Both the position numbers and the translations under genes were made by a program. From Bacteroidales bacterium (GTDB lineage: Bacteria; Bacteroidota; Bacteroidia; Bacteroidales; UBA1402), in the NCBI GenBank assembly GCA_012511135.1, contig JAAZGQ010000233.1, forward strand, positions 1 through 5,054: 5,054 bases of DNA, in the 5' to 3' direction. This document shows positions 1 to 5,054 of the stretch, piece after piece. Each line of letters opens with the position of its first letter. Positions within the stretch are counted from its first letter, which is position 1. Below the pieces are notes generated by a model. The model searched no databases. It worked only from the letters and a program-made list of their open reading frames with translations, and was not told the DNA's origin.

Positions 1-212
1 CCGGTATCGTCAGCAAAGCAATCCATACCGTATTTTTCACGTACAAAACGAGCCTTTTGCAGGGCATTACCCTGCAGGCTGTCCTGAGTTTCGGGTATTT
101 CTTCGGTACAATTCAACTCTTCCAGATCTATAAGCTCGATGGAATCTCCCAGAATTTCAGCCACTTCCTGCTTCTTATGCTTATTATGGCTGGCAAATAC
201 AATTTTCAACAT
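1..212 (-). CDS. rdgB: XTP/dITP diphosphatase (RdgB/HAM1 family), N-terminal part only
   Basis: This gene runs off the left edge. Reading leftward from ATG at 212 gives 70 complete codons without a stop, beginning MLKIVFASHNKHKKQEV and reaching CFADDTG at the edge. The family hydrolyses non-canonical purine triphosphates (ITP, dITP, XTP) to the monophosphate and pyrophosphate, keeping them out of DNA and RNA; it is cytosolic. Two family signatures are visible. SHNKHK (residues 8-13) matches the SxNxxK nucleotide-binding motif at the N-terminus. FADDTG (residues 66 to the edge) matches the [AV]DD[ST]G motif carrying the catalytic Asp, at about residue 69 as in the E. coli enzyme. QGNALQKA (47-54) also fits the family's conserved GNAxxKA stretch. 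The full protein should be about 190-200 residues, so roughly two thirds is outside the window. The start lies 7 bp after the nadA stop on the same strand, so the two are probably co-transcribed. No clear Shine-Dalgarno is seen. Confidence 0.93.
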   Translation of the reverse strand, partial: MLKIVFASHNKHKKQEVAEILGDSIELIDLEELNCTEEIPETQDSLQGNALQKARFVREKYGMDCFADDT

Positions 213-219
213 ATAGAAA

Positions 220-1161
220 TTATTTAATGCCTGCCGAAATGTCAAGCATCCTTTGAATAGACTTGAGAGCTTTTTGGCGCATGCTTTCGTCCACCAATAC
301 CTCAGGCAGTTCGTCCCGCAGACAACGATAAAGTTTTTCCAGAGAGTGCATCCGCATAAAAGCACATTCGTTGCAGGCGCAGGAGGCATCGTCGGGTGGC
401 GCCGGAATAAATTTTTTACCGGGACATTTCCGGGACATCTCAAACAGTACTCCCGGCTCGGTGGCCACAATAAACTCCCGCACTTCTGCTTTCTGTACAT
501 AAGCAATCAGGGCCGAGGTGGAACCAATAAAATCGGAAACAGTCAGTAAGGCTTGTTTGCACTCGGGATGTGCAATAATTTCAGCCTGTGGATGCTGTTT
601 TTTGAGCGCCAGTATTTTTTGCAGGGAAAACTGTTCGTGCACATGACAGGCACCGTTCCAAATAAGCATATCACGTCCGCTCAGACTCTTGATGTAATTT
701 CCCAGGTTACGGTCGGGTCCAAAAATAATCTTTTCTTCTTTGGGCAAACTTTCGATTATTTGTAGTGCATTGCTCGAGGTTACAACAATATCAGTCAGGG
801 CTTTTACTGCAGCCGAGGTATTGACATAACTGACGACTGTATGATCAGGATGCGCCTTGACAAAAGCTTCAAATTCATCGGCCGGACAACTGTCGGCCAG
901 CGAACAGCCCGCCTCTGCATCGGGGATAAGCACCTTTCTATCTGGTGATATGATTTTGGCCGTCTCTGCCATAAAATGTACCCCGCAGAGCACAATAATG
1001 TCAGCATCTGTTTTGGCTGCCTGCTGAGCCAGGGCCAAACTGTCTCCCACAAAATCAGCTATTTCCTGAATTTCGTCTATCTGATAATAATGCGCCATAA
1101 TCACCGCATTCTTCTCAGACCTAAGTCTCTCTATTTCTGATTTTAACACTTCTTTGTCCAT
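220..1161 (-). CDS. nadA: Quinolinate synthase NadA
   Basis: NadA condenses iminoaspartate with dihydroxyacetone phosphate to quinolinate in de novo NAD synthesis, using a [4Fe-4S] cluster with only three Cys ligands. The protein shows the expected landmarks (numbering from ATG at 1161, 313 residues): AHYYQ (23-27), CGVHFMAETAK (59-69), AGCSLAD (84-90), NGACHVHE (169-176), SDFIGSTS (209-216), ATEPG (233-237) and CACNECAFMRMHSLEKL near the C-terminus. By alignment logic with known NadA, the cluster ligands are Cys86, Cys172 and Cys266. Length is normal for the shorter NadA form. The reading frame can be extended to a GTG at 1182 (adding MAVKRPF), but I prefer ATG 1161. It has an AAAAAGG ribosome-binding site 6 nt upstream and gives the usual MDKE-like N-terminus, while the GTG sits inside a probable promoter box. 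rdgB follows after 7 bp. No nadB or nadC, its usual pathway partners, is visible. Confidence 0.96.
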   Translation of the reverse strand: MDKEVLKSEIERLRSEKNAVIMAHYYQIDEIQEIADFVGDSLALAQQAAKTDADIIVLCGVHFMAETAKIISPDRKVLIPDAEAGCSLADSCPADEFEAFVKAHPDHTVVSYVNTSAAVKALTDIVVTSSNALQIIESLPKEEKIIFGPDRNLGNYIKSLSGRDMLIWNGACHVHEQFSLQKILALKKQHPQAEIIAHPECKQALLTVSDFIGSTSALIAYVQKAEVREFIVATEPGVLFEMSRKCPGKKFIPAPPDDASCACNECAFMRMHSLEKLYRCLRDELPEVLVDESMRQKALKSIQRMLDISAGIK

Positions 1162-1167
1162 AAACGG

Positions 1168-1174
1168 CCTTTTT
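1168..1174 (-). promoter_or_regulatory. Shine-Dalgarno-like site for nadA
   Basis: The minus strand reads AAAAAGG here, followed by 6 nt and then ATG at 1161. It stands out because none of the other starts in the window has a comparable site. It supports ATG 1161 over the in-frame GTG at 1182 as the nadA start. Confidence 0.55.
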
Positions 1175-1181
1175 ACAGCCA

Positions 1182-1189
1182 CAAAAATA
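1182..1189 (-). promoter_or_regulatory. Putative Bacteroidota -7 box driving nadA-rdgB
   Basis: The minus strand reads TATTTTTG, an exact match to the TAnnTTTG -7 consensus described for Bacteroides promoters. It would start transcription a few bases downstream, near 1175-1179, giving a leader of about 15 nt before ATG 1161. No matching TTG/TTTG -33 element is seen at the expected distance upstream. The region is AT-rich, so a chance match is possible. Confidence 0.45.
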
Positions 1190-1202
1190 TAAAATTTAAG
1201 CT

Positions 1203-1210
1203 TACCTTTG
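1203..1210 (+). promoter_or_regulatory. Putative Bacteroidota -7 box driving korA-korB
   Basis: The plus strand reads TACCTTTG, an exact match to the TAnnTTTG -7 consensus. It lies 23 bp before the korA ATG at 1234, which would give a leader of roughly 15-20 nt. A recognisable -33 TTG/TTTG is missing at the usual spacing. The box faces away from the nadA box with 13 bp between them. Confidence 0.45.
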
Positions 1211-1233
1211 TTGCGTTTTTTTCAGTATTAGTT

Positions 1234-3069
1234 ATGATTGTAACGGTTAAAGAATTGGACAGGGCTGTCATTCGCTTCTCGGGCGATTCAGGAGACGGCA
1301 TGCAACTTACGGGAACCTTGTTCTCGACCTTGTCCGCAGTTTTTGGGAATGAAATCTCCACCTTCCCCGATTATCCCGCCGAAATCAGGGCGCCGCAGGG
1401 CACCCTGAGCGGAGTGTCAGGCTATCAGGTACACATCGGAAACAAAGTGTATACTCCGGGCGACAAAGCCGATGTGCTGGTCGCAATGAATCCGGCAGCC
1501 TTAAAAGTCAATGTGAAGAACATCAAAAAAGACACTGTCGTTTTGATTGATGTTGATGCTTTCGACGAAAACGGCTTAAAAAAAGCTTTATACAAAACGC
1601 TGGATCCCATCGAAGAACTTAAACTGGGATCTGTTCAGATAGTTTCTGTTCCAATTTCCACCTTAGTGAAAGAAAGTTTGGCCGACAGTGGTATGGGCAA
1701 CAAAGATATTTTACGCAGCAAAAACATGTTTGCTCTGGGACTTATCTGCTGGCTCTTCAATAAACCCATCGAAGAAGCCATGCATTTGCTCAATCGGAAA
1801 TTCGGCAAGAAGCCGACCATTTTGGAAGCCAACATCAAAGTCCTCACCGATGGCTTCAACTATGGACACAACATACATGCTTCCGTGTCCACCTACAATA
1901 TTCAGCCCACCGAAATGCCCAAAGGCATCTATACCGACGTCAAAGGTAACGAGGCTACGGCCTGGGGACTTATTGCCGCTGCCCAACAAGCCGGGCTGCA
2001 ACTGTTTTTGGGCAGTTATCCCATTACTCCGGCTTCGGAAATCTTGCAGGAACTTTCTGCACGCAAAGATTTGGGAGTCATCACCGTGCAGGCAGAAGAC
2101 GAAATTGCCGGAGTATGTACCGCCATCGGCGCCTCCTTTGCCGGCAACCTGGCCGCTACTTCTACTTCCGGCCCCGGTCTGGCCTTAAAAGCCGAGGGTA
2201 TCAACCTGGCGGTAATGGCAGAGTTACCCTTGGTGATTGTAGATGTACAGCGCGGAGGACCTTCTACCGGATTGCCTACCAAAACTGAACAATCCGATTT
2301 ATTGCAAGCTCTCTACGGCCGTAACGGCGAATCACCCCTGGTTGTTCTGGCAGCCAGTACTCCTTCCAATTGCTTTGATTTTGCATACACAGCCTCCAAA
2401 CTTGCTTTGGAACATATGACCCCGGTTATTTTACTGACAGACGGTTTTCTGGCTAACGGCTCTTCGGCCTGGAGATTGCCCGACCTGAGCCAGTATCCCG
2501 CTATCCACCCGCCTTTTGTTCACAAAGAGATGCAAGACAAATGGGCTCCTTATTTACGCAACGAAGAAGGTTCGCGCTATTGGGCTGTTCCCGGAATGGA
2601 AGGATTTGCACACCGTGTAGGCGGTCTGGAAAAAGATTCCCGCACCGGAGCCATCTCGACCGATCCGGCAAATCACCAACTGATGACTGATTTAAGGCAG
2701 CAAAAAATTGACAATATTGCCAAAGTGATCCCTCCGCTGCAACTGAGCGGTGACAGCCAGGCAGATTTACTGGTAGTTGGATGGGGAGGCACTTACGGCC
2801 ATTTATATTCTGCAGTACAGCAATTTAATGAGCAAGGCAGTCAAGCCGCCCTGGCTCATTTCAACTACATCAACCCCCTGCCTGCCAACACAGAAGAAGT
2901 CCTGAACAAATTCAAGAAAATTGTGGTCTGCGAGCTCAACTCCGGACAGTTTGCTTCTTACCTGCGCTCCAAGCTGAAACTCAAGGGAGAAGTTCTTCAA
3001 TACAACAAGGTGCAGGGACAACCCTTCACCGTCGAAGAACTCATCCAGCATTTTACAGCCATCCTTTAA
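1234..3069 (+). CDS. korA: 2-oxoacid (probably 2-oxoglutarate):ferredoxin oxidoreductase, fused gamma-alpha subunit
   Basis: With KorB this cytosolic enzyme interconverts a 2-oxoacid plus CoA with the acyl-CoA, CO2 and reduced ferredoxin; 2-oxoglutarate to succinyl-CoA is the likely pair. The 611 residues form an N-terminal gamma domain (about 12-205) with the glycine-rich GDSGDGMQLTG (17-27), then the pyrimidine-binding alpha domain (about 238-450), then the C-terminal domain II (about 505-611). Alpha-domain landmarks are SYPITPASE (261-269), QAEDEIAG (286-293), the STSGPG loop (310-315) and QRGGPSTGLPTKTEQSDL (339-356). In the C-terminal part, NYINPLP (544-550) and CELNSGQ (566-572) are typical of KorA. 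The length fits fused KorA proteins. The ATG at 1234 places the protein start just before the conserved gamma-domain strand; no Shine-Dalgarno precedes it. korB follows after 10 bp. Motifs do not strictly separate 2-oxoglutarate from branched-chain 2-oxoacid or pyruvate enzymes, so the substrate is an inference. Confidence 0.93.
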   Translation: MIVTVKELDRAVIRFSGDSGDGMQLTGTLFSTLSAVFGNEISTFPDYPAEIRAPQGTLSGVSGYQVHIGNKVYTPGDKADVLVAMNPAALKVNVKNIKKDTVVLIDVDAFDENGLKKALYKTLDPIEELKLGSVQIVSVPISTLVKESLADSGMGNKDILRSKNMFALGLICWLFNKPIEEAMHLLNRKFGKKPTILEANIKVLTDGFNYGHNIHASVSTYNIQPTEMPKGIYTDVKGNEATAWGLIAAAQQAGLQLFLGSYPITPASEILQELSARKDLGVITVQAEDEIAGVCTAIGASFAGNLAATSTSGPGLALKAEGINLAVMAELPLVIVDVQRGGPSTGLPTKTEQSDLLQALYGRNGESPLVVLAASTPSNCFDFAYTASKLALEHMTPVILLTDGFLANGSSAWRLPDLSQYPAIHPPFVHKEMQDKWAPYLRNEEGSRYWAVPGMEGFAHRVGGLEKDSRTGAISTDPANHQLMTDLRQQKIDNIAKVIPPLQLSGDSQADLLVVGWGGTYGHLYSAVQQFNEQGSQAALAHFNYINPLPANTEEVLNKFKKIVVCELNSGQFASYLRSKLKLKGEVLQYNKVQGQPFTVEELIQHFTAIL

Positions 3070-3079
3070 CCAGAACATC

Positions 3080-4090
3080 ATGCAAACATCTTATACAATC
3101 AACGATTTCAAAAGCGACCAATACGTAAGATGGTGTCCGGGCTGCGGCAACCACGCTGTGCTGAACTCCATACAGAAAGCCATGTCGGAAATAGGCATTT
3201 CTCCCGACAATACAGCTGTTATTTCGGGTATCGGCTGCTCTTCGCGCCTGCCCTATTACGTCAACACCTACGGTTTTCATACCATACACGGCCGGGCTTC
3301 GGCCATAGCTACCGGAGTCAAGGTGGCCAATCCCAAACTGGCTGTCTGGCAAATCACCGGCGACGGAGACTGCCTGGCCATCGGAGGCAATCATTTTATT
3401 CATACTGTCCGCAGAAACATCGACATCAACCTTGTGCAGATGAACAACGGTATGTACGGGCTGACCAAAGGGCAATACGCCCCCACTTCAAAACGTGGCT
3501 TTGTTTCCAAATCCTCGCCTTACGGAACCGTTGAAGATCCTTTCAACGCTGCCGATCTTTGTTTCGGGGCCGGCGGGCAATTCTTTGCCCGTATTATGGA
3601 CGTCGATCTCAAAAATTCTCAGGAGGTAATGAAGCTGGCCGCTAAACATCAAGGTTGCTCTGTGGTGGAAGCTCTGGTCAACTGCATCATCTTCAACGAC
3701 GGCACACACAAAGACGTCAGCGCCAAAGATGTCCGCGAAGACCACACTATTTTCCTGCGTCACGGCGAACGCATGATTTTCGGTAAAGACCGAAACAAGG
3801 GGCTGATTGTTGATGGCTTCAAACTCAAAGTGGTCAAAATTGGCGAGAACGGTATCACCGAAAACGATATCCTTATTCACGATGCCAAATGCCAGGACAA
3901 AACCCTGCATTTCAAGCTCGGACACATGAGAGCTCCGGAATTTCCTTTGGCTTTGGGTATTATCCGCGATGCCGAAGCTCCGGTCTACGACCAGGATGTT
4001 TACGCACAACTAGAGGAGGTCAAACCCAAACACAACTTTAAATCCCTGAACGACTTTTTCATGAGTCTGGAGACCTGGGAAATCAAATGA
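3080..4090 (+). CDS. korB: 2-oxoacid (probably 2-oxoglutarate):ferredoxin oxidoreductase, beta subunit
   Basis: This is the thiamine-diphosphate and iron-sulfur subunit that pairs with KorA. At 336 residues it has the usual KorB length. Visible motifs are RWCPGCG (17-23), GIGCSSR (50-56), the GDGD start of the thiamine-diphosphate/Mg motif (94-97) and its NN end in MNNGMYGLTKGQYAPTS (121-137), which is strongly KorB-like. Cys19, Cys22, Cys53 and Cys202 (in NCIIFNDGTH) are placed as the four [4Fe-4S] ligands by comparison with pyruvate:ferredoxin oxidoreductase. The C-terminal part (about 222-336) carries the KorB-type extension with HMRAPEFPLALG (282-293). The start is 10 bp after the korA stop, without a clear Shine-Dalgarno, so translation may rely on ribosomes arriving from korA. 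Its TGA stop overlaps the ATG of the next gene. No separate ferredoxin-like delta subunit is encoded in the window, so a free ferredoxin is the expected electron acceptor. Confidence 0.94.
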   Translation: MQTSYTINDFKSDQYVRWCPGCGNHAVLNSIQKAMSEIGISPDNTAVISGIGCSSRLPYYVNTYGFHTIHGRASAIATGVKVANPKLAVWQITGDGDCLAIGGNHFIHTVRRNIDINLVQMNNGMYGLTKGQYAPTSKRGFVSKSSPYGTVEDPFNAADLCFGAGGQFFARIMDVDLKNSQEVMKLAAKHQGCSVVEALVNCIIFNDGTHKDVSAKDVREDHTIFLRHGERMIFGKDRNKGLIVDGFKLKVVKIGENGITENDILIHDAKCQDKTLHFKLGHMRAPEFPLALGIIRDAEAPVYDQDVYAQLEEVKPKHNFKSLNDFFMSLETWEIK

Positions 4091-5054
4091 AACTGCAAAG
4101 ATTTTGCCTGATCTGTTTATGTTTCTGGTGTTTAAACTTAAAGTCAGAACAACCCGAAACCTATACGCCCTACGGGCTGCAGAACAATATGCCCTTGTTT
4201 TACGAAGAGGTCAAAGAAGCTTTATGCTACCCTATGGCCTGGGAAAACCAGGGAAACAGCAGGCAACTTCGGCAAAAAAACCGCTTCAGAAAGTGGAAAA
4301 AACAAGCACGTCAGGTCCTTTTCGACTGCATGGGTCCGGTTCCGCCTCCGGCCGATAATTTTGACCTCCTGGTGCTGAATCAGGAAAAAAGGGAGGGCTA
4401 CGAGGGTGGACGGCCCTATCAGGCTCAAAAAATATTTTTAAATATTACCTCCTTTGAACGCATTCCGGCCTACCTCCTCATTCCCGATGGAGAAGGGCCT
4501 TTCCCGGCTATTGTAATGTTGCACGATCACGGTGCCAAATTTTCTATAGGCAAGGAAAAAATGATTAAACCCATTCATCCTTCACCTGCTATGGAAAAAG
4601 AATGTTATGAATGGTCGGTTCAGTGTTACGACGGCTTGTTTACGGGCGATTATTTTGCATCACAGGGTTATGTAGTATTAGCCATCGACGCCTTGTTCTG
4701 GTCTGAACGCGGCTCAGCAGAGGGGCACGATTACAACAGACAACAGGCTTTGGCCTCCAACATGTTTCAACTGGGCAGAACCTGGTGCGGACACATCACC
4801 AACGACGACATACAAAGCGTGGAGTTTTTGAGCAGCCTGCCCTATGTGGATTCCGGACGTATAGTCGCCCTGGGCTTTTCCATGGGCGCCCACCGGGCCT
4901 GGATGCTGGCAGCGGCCAGCGACAAAATCAGTGCCGCGGTAGCCGTTTGCTGGATGAACACCACTGAGCACCTGATGACCCTGACTAACAATCAAAACAA
5001 GGGCGGTAGCGCTTACTCCATGTTGCTGCCGGATATCCGTAATTACATGGATTA
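4087..5054 (+). CDS. Probable exported alpha/beta hydrolase (esterase/dienelactone hydrolase-like), C-terminus beyond window
   Basis: An open frame of 322 codons runs from ATG 4087 to the right edge without a stop. Residues 1-20 look like a short signal peptide: a basic start (MKLQR), then a hydrophobic Cys-rich core (FCLICLCFWCLNL), with possible cleavage near LKS-EQ. The fold is shown by IPAYLLIPDGEGPFPAIVML (a beta-strand pair), HDHG (146-149, oxyanion region) followed by GKEK (155-158), GYVVLAIDALFWSERG (194-209), and the nucleophile elbow GFSMG (263-267) with Ser265. The later ISAAVAVCWM segment is also typical. This pattern resembles Bacteroidota hydrolases of the Abhydrolase_7/acetyl xylan esterase-like group, which act on esters, often of plant polysaccharides; the substrate here is unknown. 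The catalytic Asp and His should lie outside the window. The start overlaps the korB stop as ATGA, suggesting co-transcription. Base composition resembles korAB, with no sign of recent transfer. Confidence 0.85.
   Translation, partial: MKLQRFCLICLCFWCLNLKSEQPETYTPYGLQNNMPLFYEEVKEALCYPMAWENQGNSRQLRQKNRFRKWKKQARQVLFDCMGPVPPPADNFDLLVLNQEKREGYEGGRPYQAQKIFLNITSFERIPAYLLIPDGEGPFPAIVMLHDHGAKFSIGKEKMIKPIHPSPAMEKECYEWSVQCYDGLFTGDYFASQGYVVLAIDALFWSERGSAEGHDYNRQQALASNMFQLGRTWCGHITNDDIQSVEFLSSLPYVDSGRIVALGFSMGAHRAWMLAAASDKISAAVAVCWMNTTEHLMTLTNNQNKGGSAYSMLLPDIRNYMD

Noticed and set aside
1182..1182. GTG as nadA start
   Set aside because: It overlaps the putative -7 box and lacks a ribosome-binding site; ATG 1161 has one at good spacing.
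1216..1222. T-run before korA as a possible terminator
   Set aside because: No stable GC-rich stem precedes the seven T residues, and no plus-strand gene ends upstream that would need terminating.
1688..2188. 166-codon plus-strand frame inside korA
   Set aside because: It is fully nested in korA in another frame. Its Pro/Ser/Leu-rich translation looks like an out-of-frame shadow, and korA is intact with conserved motifs throughout.
3488..4009. 173-codon minus-strand frame opposite korB
   Set aside because: It is antisense to a well-conserved gene, with no recognisable motif and no promoter or ribosome-binding site that I can see.
4104..4358. 84-codon plus-strand frame beginning just after korB
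   Set aside because: It lies in another frame within the hydrolase gene, which has clear family motifs and stays open to the edge. The 84-residue translation has no recognisable domain.
4714..4995. 93-codon minus-strand frame opposite the hydrolase
   Set aside because: It is antisense to the segment encoding the GFSMG nucleophile elbow; the opposite strand explains the sequence better.

Overview
The window looks like core-metabolism chromosome from an anaerobic or fermentative member of the Bacteroidota, probably Bacteroidales. This is an inference from four things: a KorA-type 2-oxoacid:ferredoxin oxidoreductase with fused gamma and alpha parts, TAnnTTTG-type promoter boxes, mostly absent Shine-Dalgarno sequences, and a secreted alpha/beta hydrolase of a type common in that phylum. 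No mobile element, CRISPR array, tRNA, rRNA or defence module was seen.

Layout: two transcription units diverge from a short AT-rich intergenic region at about 1162-1233. Leftward (minus strand) are nadA (quinolinate synthase) and, 7 bp after its stop, the first 70 codons of rdgB (XTP/dITP pyrophosphatase), which runs off the left edge. Rightward (plus strand) are korA and korB, 10 bp apart, encoding the two subunits of a thiamine-diphosphate, iron-sulfur 2-oxoacid:ferredoxin oxidoreductase, most likely for 2-oxoglutarate. A third plus-strand gene overlaps the korB stop by 4 bp (ATGA). It encodes a probably exported alpha/beta hydrolase and is open to the right edge, so its C-terminus, including part of the catalytic triad, is not visible.

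How they fit together: the Kor enzyme links 2-oxoglutarate and succinyl-CoA to reduced ferredoxin, and NadA makes the quinolinate precursor of NAD. Both are iron-sulfur enzymes of central redox metabolism. RdgB clears damaged purine nucleotides. The hydrolase has no obvious metabolic link to Kor; its start codon overlaps the korB stop, suggesting co-transcription and possible translational coupling.

The genes are close-packed, and no gene-free stretch exceeds 300 bases. I found no convincing undescribed system. The points most worth a second look are the back-to-back promoter boxes, the nadA start site and the korB-hydrolase overlap.
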